In this document: positions 1 to 11,576 of the stretch, in pieces
Numbering within the stretch: the first letter of the stretch is position 1
Layout: each line of letters opens with the position of its first letter
DNA from: Turnera subulata
Lineage: Eukaryota > Streptophyta > Magnoliopsida > Malpighiales > Passifloraceae
Length of the DNA: 64,000 bases
NCBI GenBank assembly: GCA_028386065.3
Contig: JAKUCV010004423.1
Span: 63,787-127,786, forward strand
Reading direction: 5' to 3'
Position numbers and translations under genes: made by a program
The notes under the pieces: model-generated
Databases searched by the model: none
What the model saw: only the letters and a program-made list of their open reading frames with translations
Told to the model about the DNA's origin: nothing

Positions 1-531
1 ACGGGTAATACCTCGGGAGCTGGAGGATCTGTTTTGGGAAAAGCTCCACAGGACAATCGTCGTTGAGGTGACTTTATACGTCTTTTTATGTCTGTATGCA
101 TGAGCTTGTTGGATTGGTTTGTTTGAGTTGCATGCCTGTTTGCTAACATGCTGTGATCCGTATTGTGTGCCTAAGTGTACCTTTTGCTTATGAGCTGGAT
201 ATTTGGATTGTTATGGATTATAACATGTGGTGTGATTCTGGGTGTTTTGTGTGATGTTTTGTGGGTCGGAGACCCGGTTATTTGATTGAGTTGATTTATC
301 ACACAACCCTGTTAAACTACAATCTCTTGGCACACATGAACTCATAATTTGTGAATAAGAATAATGTACAGTAGAAGTTAGGCTACTGTGTGCTGATGAC
401 CGGTTGGTTCGAGCGGGAAGTGATACCCCTCGGGTTTGCATGCGGGATAGCATGTGATATGCGGATTTGCATATGGGTCTATAATGACCGGTTCTACCTC
501 CCTCCTTCTACCTCCCCCTTTCTACCACCCT

Positions 532-563
<32 letters not shown>

Positions 564-1294
564 ATGGATATATTTGGGCTTCGTGCCTGGTTTTATTTGG
601 GCTTATGCCTGGTTGTCTCATGAGACGGGACCGAGCTCGACGCACACAGTAGGGGGCCCTGAATAATAAATTATAATAAGAAAACTTAACACACAACAGA
701 TGGAGAATAATGAACTGTTTGCTTGTATGTCTTGGCATGTTAGTACTGGTTGTTGTATGTTTGCATACTTGCCTTGTTGCTCTCCTTTCCCTTCGAACTT
801 GTTCTGCACACCTTCATAATTAGATTTATATTGCTCACTGAGTAGGCGACTCACACAATCGCCAACGTTGTTTTTCAGACTTTAGTTAGCGTGCAGTCAC
901 TTTCCATCCTTCCAGAGTACGGACGTGGTTATCTCAGCAGGTAGCTGTGCTTCTTCTCCCGGTTGGATCCATAGAGCTGACTTGCATCTCATTTTGATTT
1001 TTGTTTTATTCTATCTTTATCTTCTGCTGCACTGGATTTTGATGAGATGTCATTCTGATTTTGTCTATTTTATCGGCGGGTTGCCGGCATTTGATTTTTG
1101 ATAATGTATCGGCAGTATGCCGGGTTGACGCATGGCTTGTTAAGCCGGTTTGATTTTATTCTTTATGACATCTCGTTTTATTAAGAATTTTGGATATTGT
1201 TGATATTGGATTTCGTGTCCTGGGTTTCAAGGGTATTTTGGTAATTTCCTTGTGTTTAAGTATTTTATTGTTAAATTGGGACACGGGTGTTTCA
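1..1294 (+). repeat. LTR-alpha copy 1, 3' part (runs off the left edge)
   Basis: From about position 47 this matches, base for base apart from scattered changes, the 3' half of the LTR at 12588-15342, up to the shared end GGGACACGGGTGTTTCA at 1278-1294. It contains the same (CT)n tract at about 538-563, the same GAGACGGGACCGAGC block and the same CGGC-rich 3' segment. No internal coding domain follows, so it is either a solo LTR or the 3' LTR of an element lying to the left. The closest copy is the one at 12588, which suggests recent activity of this family. The TG...CA ends (seen in the complete copies) and absence of any ORF identify it as an LTR. Chromovirus (Tekay-type) origin is only a guess from the TGTAACG start of the complete copies. 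Confidence 0.85.
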
Positions 1295-1310
1295 AAAAGA
1301 GTAAGTTAGC

Positions 1311-1325
1311 ACCCCCTCCCCAAAC
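1311..1325 (-). other. polypurine-tract-like G run of Athila-1
   Basis: On the minus strand the text reads AGTTTGGGGAGGGGGTGC, a purine-rich block of the kind that primes plus-strand DNA synthesis. A weaker partner, AGTTTGGGGGATG, lies about 45 bp upstream near 1362-1374. An LTR start (TGATG... in this family) does not follow directly, so the tract actually used may lie further left, beyond the LTR-alpha copy. Confidence 0.4.
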
Positions 1326-1552
1326 TGAGAAGTGCAGTGTCCCCACTGCACAAATCCATAACATCCCCCAAACTGAAAATAGCACAATGAGACACAAAAT
1401 ATAGAAAGCTGCAGCATGAGTTTATTAACCGGAAAATAAAGAAATGAAAGAACAAAATAATAGGAATAACCAACAAAACCAAATCAACGCCCCCGACGCC
1501 GCATCAAGTAGTCCAAGTCATTCCTGATCGCGCGCATACAAGGGATGAAAAG

Positions 1553-3345
1553 TTACATCCCCTCCCACAACTTCTCCTGGAATTGCTGGAATTCAATCTG
1601 AAAGGCGGATTGCCTCTCATCAGCCTGTGCTTGGCGGCCGGCCAAGCGTTGGAAATCGGCATACAAATCCGGCAAGGCCTCCAACCCTTCCAAAGCTCGC
1701 TCGGAAATCGGCAGCTTGTGTGAGCAACCTCCAGGCACAGCAGTATCATCAAGGACGACAGCATCATCATCATCCTGCATAGAAAAAGTATGCACAGCAT
1801 CCCCTCCATTCATCCTAGGCAAACCCATGCGATAAAAGGTATCCAATCCTATATTGGTTGGTTTCGGGTGGACAATGTACCTAGACAAGTCTAGGCCAAA
1901 ATGATGTGCAATGGCAGACACTAAACCTCCCCCTCCGACTTTCTTAGTGAAAACATGGGCAGTTTTGTGGAACCGATATAACAAGAAACATCCAGCATTA
2001 ATAGCAACCCCATGAACCATACAATGAAGGAAGAACAACTCCTCACGATTAAGAACACCCTCAGAAGAGTCCCAACTAAAGAGAGAGTTAGGCAAGACAC
2101 GATGAATATAACGAAGAGTTGGGTTCTTAAGGCGTGTGGCTTTGGAAACATTGTTCTTAAAAGGTGAAGCATCGGCCAATTCTTCCCAAACTAACTGGTC
2201 ATTAAAATCAGGAGGTATGTACCTATGCCCATGAATATTAAACCCAAATATGGTATTAAACTCAGACATGGTCAAGGCAAAATCACGGTCTAGAAGTCGG
2301 AATTGAATATCACCAGAATCATTGGCAACATACTCATCCAAAGAATAATAATATGTGCAGAAAAATTCATAGGTGAGCTCTATGTAGGCAGGGAATCGCA
2401 ATGAAGCAAACTGGACCAAACCAACATTAGATAGAAACATATTCAACTCCTCCCGATTACGCATATGAGTCACAACATCATCATCAGGATACCTAGTTTG
2501 CCTAATTCGACGTTTGATCAATTTACGGTAACTGTCTCTAAGAGTCGCCTTGGGCAGATTAGGATGAAAAGCAGGTACTAGAGGGGTTGGTGACTTACTT
2601 TGCTGTGCAGGGGAGGTTCTTGCCTTCTTCCGTGCAGGTGGAGGGCTCGGGTCTTCTGCAGGGCGCTTGTGCGAGGCAAAGGCCCCTGCTGGTTGTGTTG
2701 CATACCGAGCCCGTGCATTGGCCCAAGCACGGCTGGGGCGCGTAGGGCCTCGAGTGGAAGCCCAAGTTGACTGCTGCGGCTTGGTCTGTGGCTGCCGGAT
2801 TGGAGTGTCACGGCGTCGGCGAGGCGCATACTCGGCCTCCTCATCGAGCTCCACGATGTCGGGTTCCTGTTCGGAGAGATGGAGCTCCGCTTGGTCAACG
2901 CCGGGAACTTCCGGGCACGAGTCCTGGTGCTGACAGGTGCTGAAGTGGGGGCCGGGGGTGTGGATCTTGACGAGCGAGGCCGAGAGGAGGACCGGCGAGG
3001 GGGTGGGCTTTGGGCCTCCGAGCGCGCCTCGGGTCCTGCTGCAGGGGGCATGGTGGAGACGCCCGATTGGCGTGGAGCGACAGGAGCAGTTGTTGCCGAG
3101 GGAGCCTTCAGGTGGCCAGCGTGGTGAGGGCGGCGAGGGGAGCTGGCCTCATGGCGGCATCCGGTGGAGATGGTGGAGGCCGCGGGGGAAACAGCAACAG
3201 GCGAGGTGCTCCGGCAAGACTTGCTGGAGGCGGCGGCAGGGCGGCGAGCCGTCGTTGGTGGAACGGGAGCAGCAGGTGCAGACGGCCATGGGTGTGGGTT
3301 ATCAAGGCCTCGGCCACGGTAGGCTGCTTCGGCTTTGGTCCTCAT
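1553..3345 (-). pseudogene. Athila env-like ORF (ATHILA ORF-1 family type)
   Basis: The open frame 2854-1553 gives 433 residues and stays open upstream to beyond 2930. A better start, the MRTKAEAAY methionine at 3345, is in another frame, so I infer a frameshift near 2.93 kb. The N-terminal third is Pro/Ser/Arg-rich and carries a basic, nuclear-signal-like stretch (KRPAEDPSPPPARKKAR). The middle has the family pattern FLSNVGLVQFASLRFPAYIE, then YEFFCTY and SEFNTIFGF, as in ATHILA ORF-1 proteins. The C-terminus is Gln/Glu-rich. In Athila elements this ORF sits between integrase and the 3' LTR, as here. It is often called env-like by position. I see no clear transmembrane segment, so an envelope role is not supported by the sequence itself. 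The product might bind nucleic acid or chromatin instead. Confidence 0.75.
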
Positions 3346-4094
3346 AGGAGAGAAAAATGAAGAGAAGAGAGAAGAGATGGTCATGATGGCGACGATGAGT
3401 TTATGGGGTTTTAGTGGGAGCCTCAATAAGGTGTGTGTCTAGCTAATTTAGATTAGCATAGACTCAAAAAGGTTTAAAGATGGGGGTTAGAGAAAAGATA
3501 GGGATGGAGATGGGTTTTGAGTGTGTTAACCGGATAGAAGAGGGAGTTTGAAAGGATAATTGACTGGATAGTTTAGGAATTATCTGCTTTTTGTATCACC
3601 TCTCCCTTCTTCTTTTTTTTTAAGGTCTCCTCTTCACACCATAGTGCCTTTGTCAACTCGGCAAAGTGTTGGTAGTGGAAATAAAATAATATTTGATAAG
3701 GAGTGTAGTGAGCTTAATTATTTCCACTATTTTGTGACTTATCATGCCCCACCGGATGTGCCAATCTGACTTCCTACAAGCCAAAGAAATAGAATAAAAT
3801 ACACACATGAAAAGTATTGAGCTTTTTTGCATGTGCGTGTAAGTATTCTTTGTGTGCTTTTGGTAGGCCCCCACCGGTCTGGTATCTTAAATGTTGAATT
3901 GGCTTGCCCTGAAAATAAACTAGTATATATATAATATATAATATACTGATTTATTTGCCTCTGATGGCTGCAGTTGATGTATGGCAATTTGAGGGAGCTA
4001 TCCCCAAACTTTTATTGACCGATCTTCGAAAAGATTCGTGGGCTGCCTCCCACGAAGCGCTTCTTTAACGTCTTGTAGCTGGACTCGATGCCTC
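3346..4094 (-). other. spacer between Athila-1 integrase and env-like ORF
   Basis: No ORF with a recognisable domain. It is AT-rich with short poly-T runs (about 3608-3620), and has no splice-site pair I could defend. In Athila elements such a spacer precedes the env-like ORF, and a spliced message is one way that ORF could be reached. Nothing here proves it. Confidence 0.6.
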
Positions 4095-5276
4095 TTATGC
4101 AGAGGGTGCATCGGCGAACGGTAACACCACCTCTTGTCCAATTAGCTCTTCGGGGAGGTAGAATTTTAGACGTTGACCGTTCACGGTAAAAGTACCGTCG
4201 TCCTTGTTTCGAATCACAACAGCTCCAGACTGGTGGACTTTGACAACCTCAAAAGGACCCGACCATCGAGATTGAAGCTTTCCTGGGAAGAGCTTGAGTC
4301 GGGAGTTGAATAGTAGAACATAGTCCCCAGCTCTGAATTCTCTTTTGATGATCCGTTTGTCATGCCACTGTTTGGTCCTCTCTTTGTAGATCTTGGCGTT
4401 TTCGTAGGCATCCAAACAGATTTCTTCGAGCTCGTTGAGCTGCAACAAGCGGTGCTGTCCTGTTGCTTTGGGTTCAAAGTTCAAAACTTTGATTGCCCAG
4501 TTGGCCTTATGCTGGAGCTCGAACGGAAGGTGGCAAGACTTCCCATACACGAGACGGTAGGGTTTCGTGCCAATAGGGGTCTTATAAGCAGTCCGATAGG
4601 CCCATAGGGCATCATCGAGCTTAATAGCCCAATCTTTCCTTGAGGAGTTCACCGTCTTTTCCAGGATTTGCTTGATTGTCCTATTGGAAACTTCTACCTG
4701 CCCGCTTGTCTGAGGATGGTATGCAGTAGCAATCTTGTGGGTTACTCCATATTTGTGAAGCACATCCTCCAATTGTTTGTTACAAAAGTGGGTGCCGCCA
4801 TAGCTTATCAACGCCCTGGGTGTGCCAAATCGAGAAAAGATCTTCTTAAGGAATTTGACAACGACCCGAGCATCGTTGGTGGAAGATGCGATGGCCTCGA
4901 CCCATTTCGTAACATAATCTACTGCCACCAAGATGTAGCAGTTAGATCGGGAGGACAGGAATGGTCCCATAAAGTCTATCCCCCATACGTCGAAAGGTTC
5001 GACCTCCAAAATGCCTTGCTGTGGCATCTCATGGCGTTTGGAGATGTTGCCTATGCGCTGACAACGATCACACGAACGTGTGAATTTTTTGGCATCTTTT
5101 AACATGTTCGGCCAGAAAAATCAACTTTGTAGGGCTTTTGTTGCCGTCTTCCACGCGCTCATATGGCCACCATAAAGTGAAGCATAGCAGTTGAGAAGTA
5201 GATTGTCAATCTCATCTTCTGGTATGCAACGTCGAATCAGTCCATCGCCACATCTTTTGAAAAGAAATGGGTCATC
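4095..5276 (-). pseudogene. Athila-1 integrase (zinc finger, core, C-terminal region)
   Basis: Integrase inserts the cDNA into the host chromosome. The HHCC zinc-binding part is at about 5270-5050 (GGHM...CDRCQR). The catalytic core follows with GIDFMGPF (first Asp), then [10 protein letters not shown] where family members have SDGG, then GQVEVSNR (Glu). The codon at 4802-4800 is TAT: the second catalytic Asp has become Tyr, which should abolish activity. The C-terminal half shows the GPFEV-type tail typical of this clade. In-frame stops lie near 5118 and at 5279-5277. The frame is continuous with the RT upstream, as expected for one polyprotein. The stop at 4095 ends pol. Confidence 0.9.
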
Positions 5277-6770
5277 CTAGAAATAATTCCTGACTTCAGA
5301 GAGGAATTTCTTTTTCTGCTGATAGGACAGATTCGGTGGCAAGATATTACTGGCAAGGAAATTTACAAAGTCGGCATACCAGAGAGTCGCGAGGTTGCTT
5401 TTGGTTTCTGCCATTAATGCCACCAATTGTTCTTCGGGAAAAGTATCATCAATTGGAAGCTCATCTTCGTTGGAGATGCGTTCCTGAGCCAATCTCGAGA
5501 GGTGGTCTGCAACAGTATTCTCGGTTCCCTTTTTATCTCTGATCTCGAGATCAAACTCTTGGAGCAAGAGTACCCACCGGATTAGTCGTGGTTTAGCATC
5601 TTTCTTCTGCATCAAGTATTTGAGGGCAGAGTGGTCCGTGCGGACTATAACCTTGGAACTGAGAAGGTATGAGCGGAATTTCTCGATAGCGAATATGACT
5701 GCTAACATCTCCTTCTCAGTTGTTGCATAGTTGACCTGTGCATCGTCAAGTGTCTTGCTCGCGTAATAAATTGCATGCAATTTATTATCTTTCCTCTGGC
5801 CCAAGACCGCTCCCACTACATGATCACTAGCATCGCATATAATCTCGAAAGGAAGACTCCAATCGGGAGGTTGCATGATAGGAGCAGAGATTAGCGCCTT
5901 CTTGATCTTCTCGAAGGCTTCCAGGCATGCTTGGTCAAATTCGAAGGGCACGTCCGTGTTGAGCAGGTGGGTCAAAGGCTTAGTAACCTTCGAAAAGTCC
6001 TTGATGAACCTTCGATAAAATCCAGCATGACCTAGGAAACTTCGAATACCTCGAACATTGGTTGGTGGGGGCAGTTTTTCTATCACCTCGATTTTTGCAC
6101 GGTCAACTTCTATTCCCCGTTCGGAAATTGTATGGCCCAAGACTATCCGTTCTCGGACCATGAAGTGGCACTTTTCCCAGTTCAGTACTAAGTTGGCCTC
6201 TTCGCATCTTCGCAGCACTCGAGATAGATTGGCGAGACATTCATCAAAGTTCTTCCCGTAGAACGAGAAATCGTCCATGAACACTTCCATGATTTCCTCG
6301 ATCATATCAGAGAAGATTGCCATCATACATCGCTGGAATGTCGCTGGAGCATTGCATAATCCAAACGGCATCCGACGGTAGGCAAACGTTCCATATGGGC
6401 ATGTGAATGTTGTCTTTTCTTGATCACTTGGATGGATCGGGATCTGAAAGAAGCCAGAATATCCATCCAGGTAACAGAAGTAGGAGTGTCTTGCCAGTCT
6501 TTCGAGCATCTGATCGATGAATGGGAGCGGGAAGTGATCCTTCTGGGTGACACTATTCAGTTTTCTATAGTCGATGCACATACGCCACCCAGTGACCGTT
6601 CTAGTGGGGATGAGCTCATTGTTCTGATTGGTGACGATAGTCATTCCTCCTTTCTTGGGCACGACGTGAATAGGAGAAACCCATTCACTGTCTGAGATGG
6701 GATAAATTATCCCGGCGTCGAGAAGCTTCGAAATCTCCTTTCTAACGACTTCTTTCATGTTCTCATTTAG
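5277..6770 (-). pseudogene. Athila-1 reverse transcriptase and RNase H
   Basis: Open for 493 codons (6758-5277). RT copies the element RNA into DNA and RNase H removes the RNA strand. RT motifs in order: [41 protein letters not shown], and the active-site box VFMDDFS. RNase H follows with [21 protein letters not shown] and VADHLSRL, so all four acidic residues are visible. This is the best preserved domain of Athila-1. It is separated from PR by one nonsense codon at 6773-6771 and from integrase by one at 5279-5277, both in the same frame, so it was once a single gag-pol ORF. Confidence 0.93.
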
Positions 6771-7650
6771 TCATCTCTGACGCTCAATTACAGGCTTATA
6801 TCCGTCTTCCAAGAGTATTCTATGGGTGCAAAATGAGGGACTTATCCCGGTAAGGTCATCGATAGAATACCCGATCGCTCTTCGGTGTGCCTTAAGTTCT
6901 TTCAACAGCTTTCCCTCTTCTTCCTCTGTCAAACTCGCGCTTATGATCACTGGGTATGTGGAGTTTGGCCCCAGGAATGCGTACTGAAGCTTGGGAGGTA
7001 GAGGCTTAAGCTCGACTCTTGGAGCATCTTCTACGTTTGAGTCACTTGGCGTTGTGTTCAACTCTTCAAATTTCTTGTTTTCTTCATCAGGTGCCAGAGA
7101 TAAAACCTCTAATTGGCGTGCATACTCTGCTATTTCAGGATCTGGATCCTGAATACCCCTATTATGAGCAAGGTATGCCAATAGAGGATCTGCACAGCCT
7201 GCACGTGGATTCTCTTCTTCGATTGCTATCTCAACAATTTCAAGGCGGTAGCATGAGTTGTCTGCTACGCTTTTCCGGATCACTTCATCCATAGCGAAAC
7301 ATATCTTTTCAGATCCGACCTGTAGCGAGAGCTTCCCACCCTTGACGTCGATAATGGCTCCATCAGTTGCCAAAAATGGTCGTCCGAGGATGATCGGCAC
7401 GTGGTTGTCTGCTTCCATATCGAGAACCACGAAATCAACTGGGGCGAAGAAATTCCCAATCTTGATAGGAACGTCCTCCAAAATTCCCACTGGATATTTA
7501 ACGGACCTATCTGCTAGGTGGAGGGACATAGCAGTAGGTTTCAAATCCCCAAGGTTGAGTTGCTTGCTGATCGATAGAGGGATCACGCTAACACTTGCGC
7601 CAAGATCGGAAAGTGCTCTTTCTACGCGTACCCGTCCTATGTCGCAGGGG
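6771..7650 (-). pseudogene. Athila-1 aspartic protease and PR-RT linker
   Basis: Protease cleaves the gag-pol polyprotein. The active-site motif D-L-G-A-S lies just upstream of the open stretch that begins at 7586 (IPLSISKQLNLG...), with the second conserved region IILGRPFLATDGA. A run of four G on the plus strand (7647-7650), where the reading frame calls for three, shifts the frame between gag and PR. The linker (about residues 130-270 of the 7586-6771 frame) is acidic and ends in the conserved ILLEDGYKPVIE block that precedes RT in Athila. The TGA at 6773-6771 then interrupts it. Confidence 0.85.
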
Positions 7651-9429
7651 AATCGTGAATGTTCCCGGATCTGGAAGCTTGTTTTGAATGATTGCGCTAC
7701 ATTTGCCTGTCAGAGCCCCTGTCCCATAGTCAATCAATTTATTCTTATTGGACAAGATGTCCTTTAAGAATTTTGCATATGTAGGCATTTGGGACACAGC
7801 TTCGATGAGCGGAATGTTGATGTAGAGCTTTTTCATTATGTCCAAGAATCGTCCAAACTTTTTGTCATGAACTAACGGATTCAGCCGCTGAGGGAACGGA
7901 ATTGGTGGAACATACGCCTTTACTTCGTCTTGCTTTGCCTTCCCTTTGTCAGCTGACACAGCCTGCTCATGTTCTACAGGCTCATCTTTCTGCATGGCCT
8001 GGCCATGCTCTTTCTCTACTACCGGGTCTGGGGATGGTTGTCGTTCTAGATACTAAGTTCCACTCCTAAGAGTGATCGCTTCGCATTGAGCATTCGGATT
8101 GACTTCAGGTTTGCCCAGTAGTCTACTAGGATTTTCGTGGCTGGAACTAGCTTGAGTAATCTGACATTCAAGATTGTTGATTTTGTCAAAAAGCCCCTTC
8201 ACGACTTGTCGTTGTTCTTCCATAAATGACTTGAGTAGTGACTGCAAGTCATCTTTAGGAGCCTGCTGGTATGCCTGTTGGTATGCCTGTGCAGGTTGTT
8301 TTTGAGGAAATCTGGGAGGTCCCCTTCCAGTTTGATTTTGAGCGGGCTGTTGAGATTTCCAGGAGAAGTTAGGGTGCTCCCTCTAACCTGGGTTGTAGGT
8401 GTTTGAGTAAGGGTCCTTTTGGACCCTCTGGTTGATGTAACTGACTTGCTCCTGGCATGCTTGCTCATAGCCGCCTTCTACTGGGCACTCCTGATAGCTT
8501 CCTTCACATCTAGCACAAGAATGGGACTGTCCTTTCCCGTTCAACTTCAAGATGGCATCCAACTTAGCGTTCATCAGGCTCATAGCATCAAGTTCAAGAA
8601 CGCCGACAGTTTTTCCGCCAGGTGTCTCGGCAGGCCAATTAAATTTGTTGCTGGCGACGTGCTCGAATAGTTCGTACACATCCTCAACTGCTTTAGCCAA
8701 AGCTACTCCTCCGGCTGCTGCATCAACATGTGCACGGAGGGTCTCGTTTTGGCCAGCATAGAATTTCTCCACAATCAGCCAATCTGGAAGGCCATGCTGT
8801 GGGCATCTTCTTAGTGCATCTTTAAATCTTTCCCACGCATTGTAAAACGATTCATTGGCCTTTTGTTTGAACTCCATTATGTTGTTCCGAAATATCATGG
8901 CCTTGCTGGGCGGGAAAAATTTCTTCAGAAAAGCCTGGGATAGGGCAGTCCATGTATTAAATGTCCCAGGAGCTTGTGCTGTCAACCACGCCTTTGCCTT
9001 ATCCTTGAGTGAGAAAGGAAAGAGGCGCAGCTTAGTAGCATCTTCCGAGGCTCCATTCACCTTGATCGTGTCACAGATTTCCAAGAAATCTTGCAAGTGT
9101 TGATTTGGATCTTCAACAGGGGAGCCCCCGAAAGGATCTTGCTGGACCATCTTGATAAGGGCCGGCTTTAGCTCAAAATTGTTTGCTTGCACAGTTGGGC
9201 GGACCACACTAGATTGTGCAAGAGTTGCATCTGGGATTGAGAAGTCTCGGACCGGTCTAGCTCGAGGTCCGAACCGGACTTCTTCGATATGTTCAGCCAT
9301 TTCTCCTTCGGTTGAGGTGCCATCCTCTGACTCTTTCTCGAGCCGAAGTCTACGGAGTTTGGCCCAAAAATTTCTCTCGACCTCGGTCTCTAGCTTTCCT
9401 GGTGGTATTTCCGAGCTTCTAAGATTCAT
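7651..9429 (-). pseudogene. Athila-1 gag
   Basis: Gag forms the particle and packages RNA. I take the ATG at 9429-9427 as the start (MNLRSSEIPPGKLE). The retrotrans_gag core is clear: VEDPNQHLQDFLEI, LFPFSLKDKAKAWL, FLKKFFPPSKA and ESFYNAWERFKDALRRCP. A Cys pattern (CARCEGSYQECP) stands where Athila gags have a zinc-knuckle-like motif. Gln-rich sequence follows. Two in-frame stops interrupt it: TAG at 8385-8383, where the family has Trp (NPG-W), and TAG at 8055-8053. The frame is otherwise continuous to the PR frameshift at 7647-7650. Confidence 0.9.
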
Positions 9430-9532
9430 GCACCAAGGCGATCTGAAGAGGAAACACACTAAATAAAACGGGTGAAAAAGAAAAAGAAAGATCTAGATTA
9501 ACCAATTCACAAAGTCAAATTATATTAACGCC

Positions 9533-9552
9533 GATCCCCGGCAACGGCGCCA
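9533..9552 (-). other. primer binding site, tRNA-Asp
   Basis: The plus strand reads GATCCCCGGCAACGGCGCCA, which is the 3' end of plant tRNA-Asp(GUC) including CCA. The minus strand is therefore a perfect 20-nt primer binding site. It lies 6 nt from the LTR edge at 9559, and it fixes both the element's orientation and its lineage. Confidence 0.93.
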
Positions 9553-9558
9553 AAAACT

Positions 9559-11024
9559 TGATAACCTCCTGCAAGTATACAGGGTGTTGTAGTACCAAGG
9601 TTGTCTCACAGGGATCTTTGCTAAGTACTATTAACAATGTGATATATGATTATCTAGAAAATAAAGCCTCAGAGAGGAGTCGATTGAATGATGTAATAAA
9701 CTTGGAAAAGAAAACAACAAGAATAATAAATGAGACGACAGTGATGAGAAAACACCTAGGAGTTCGGGGAATCCCTTGCCACAATTTCCATGCAATTAAG
9801 TGCAACATAACCAAGCTGTGTTCTGTCACTACATGACCTGCCTGTGTAGATCTGATATTAAATCCTAAAAATACTCTTCTTTGAAAGAACCGGTAAACTC
9901 AACTAGATCAATAGCCTACTTCCGTAAGCCGTAAAACCCCTTCCTAACTTATCCCCACTATCCATTCTGCCAGTGTTGAAATAAATTAAGAGCTTTAAGT
10001 TCTTACCTTTAAGTCTCCAATAGAAAGTACGCCCCTCCCGAGGTCGGTTCCTAAAGCCCGGTCTAAGGTTTTCTATAGGAAACTGATGCTGTCACTTAAC
10101 AATCTCCTATTATGGATTTAAGCTAATTGTTGATCAGGCAACTAACTTAATTAAGCATCAAAGACCGGATCAAGAAGAATAATTAAAAGAAATAATATTT
10201 TAATTAGGTTTGCATGAAAATAATGACAAGATCATCCCCTAATCCTATATTAAGAAAATTAGCTAGACGTAGATGGAGGGGAATTAATTAAAAGAGAAGC
10301 CATCATTTAATTATCAAAGAAAGTATATAAATAATTAAATAATTAAATAAACCAAACCTTGAATTAAATGATGAAAGCTTGTCTCTGAAATAAATTCCAA
10401 CTTCAGTCTACAACTTAAACTACTAAAGTATTTGTTTAAGTATTTGTTACAAGTAAAGAATGAAAAAGAAAAAAGAAGAATTCCTAGTCTAAGTGGGTGA
10501 ATAACGACGAACTGGGAGCTTCAATCACTAACTGGGAGTGTCCTCTATTTGTCTTCTTGCGAGGCCATTTACAGTAGTGGGAAGGGGATATACGTGGCCA
10601 AGAATGCATGCCAGCCAAAAGTAATTGCTAAGCTAGGCATACATTCAGGGATTAGGCAATATCACTTTCTTCAAAATTGAAGGAGGAGGGCCACGTTGCC
10701 ATACTGATCCAAGATTTGATTTTTTTTCAAATCAATTTCAAACAAGATATCATGGATGTAGGACCAACCGTTTTTGACTTGGCCAACAAAAATCACATGC
10801 ATCCCTCATTCCTTCATAATTTCCAAACGAGTCCATATCCCACTAGCTTCACTTCAAAATGGCCAAAAATTCATACTTTCCTGCAAAAAGGTCCTAAAAA
10901 ACTAGGATGAGAAATTTATCAAAATAAATCAAAATAAAATCTAGAATAAAATAAATTAATACTAAAACAAAGACAAAAATAATAAAATAAACCCAAAAAT
11001 GATGTGTAAAATATTCACACATCA
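9559..11024 (-). repeat. 5' LTR of Athila-1
   Basis: In element orientation it starts TGATGTGTGAATATTTT at 11024 and ends GGTTATCA at 9559, next to the PBS; 1466 bp. The first 25 nt form an imperfect inverted repeat (TGATGTGT ... ACACATCA). It contains no coding domain. The middle is very AT-rich (10100-10450 and 10910-11000). It cuts the Athila-2 integrase frame exactly at 11024/11025. Confidence 0.9.
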
Positions 11025-11576
11025 AGTGGCTACCTTGTGTCTGATCCCATACTTTCTGAGGAGAGCTTCAAACTGGCGGTTGCAAAATTGGGTTCCTCCA
11101 TCACTAATTATTACTCTTGGGGTGCCAAACCGGGTGAAGATGTGTTTCTTCAGGAACTTTGTTACTGTCTTGGCATCATTGGTCGGGGACATAATGGCCT
11201 CCACCCATTTAGAGATATAGTCAATAACCACTAAGATAAAATTGTTCCCATAAGAACCCGGGAATGGTCCCATGAAGTCTATCCCCTAAACATCGAATAG
11301 CTCCACTTCCAAAATTGCTTGCTGTGGCATTTCCTGTCTTCTTGAGATGTTCCCTGTGCACTGGAATTCCTTGCATGCCACTACCCAATTGCGTGCACCC
11401 TTAAATAGGGTAGGCCAATGTAGACCAGCTTGCATTACATTGGATGTTGTTCTGGTTGCAGCATGGTGTCCCCCGTACTGTGCTTTGTGGCAACTATGCA
11501 GAACTTGTTCTACCTCCTCCTCAGGAATGCACCGTTTGATTATACCATCTCCGCATCTTCTGAATAATAAGGGCAC
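11025..11576 (-). pseudogene. Athila-2 integrase, N-terminal part
   Basis: It begins with the zinc-finger region (LLFRRCGDGIIKRCIPEEE, GGHHAATRT). The second half of the finger reads CKEFQC where relatives have C-x-x-C, so a zinc ligand is probably displaced. The core starts GIDFMGPF and includes SDGGTQF, so the first two catalytic Asp are kept. A TAG stands just before GIDFMG (11287-11289), where the family has Trp. The frame is cut at the Athila-1 insertion, which removes the catalytic Glu region from the window. Confidence 0.88.

Larger units (their letters stand above)
1295..11024 (-). mobile_element. Athila-1: Ty3/gypsy Athila-lineage retrotransposon, mutated
   Basis: Read on the minus strand: LTR (9559-11024), tRNA-Asp PBS (9533-9552), gag, protease, RT, RNase H, integrase, then a long spacer and an env-like ORF of the ATHILA ORF-1 type (1553-3345). 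This order, the tRNA-Asp primer site and the downstream env-like ORF are the hallmarks of the Athila lineage. The 3' LTR is not in the window: an LTR-alpha copy ends at 1294, just beyond the env 3' untranslated region. The element sits inside Athila-2, whose integrase ORF is cut at 11025; the candidate target duplication there is AGTGG (11025-11029), its partner being off-window. At least five nonsense codons, one frameshift in PR and an integrase Asp-to-Tyr change make it non-autonomous. Confidence 0.9.

Noticed and set aside
538..563. (CT)n microsatellite as an independent locus
   Set aside because: The same tract is at the same place in the LTR-alpha copies at about 14590 and 24895, so it is part of the LTR.
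2578..3426. Pro/Ser/Arg-rich 282-residue minus frame and its plus-strand partners as separate genes
   Set aside because: GC-rich DNA gives several open frames here. Only the frame leading into the ATHILA ORF-1 block is supported, and the upper part of the 282-residue frame probably belongs to it before a shift.
9533..9552. tRNA-Asp gene
   Set aside because: Only the 3' 20 nt are present, beside an LTR and in primer-site orientation, with no tRNA body or anticodon arm.
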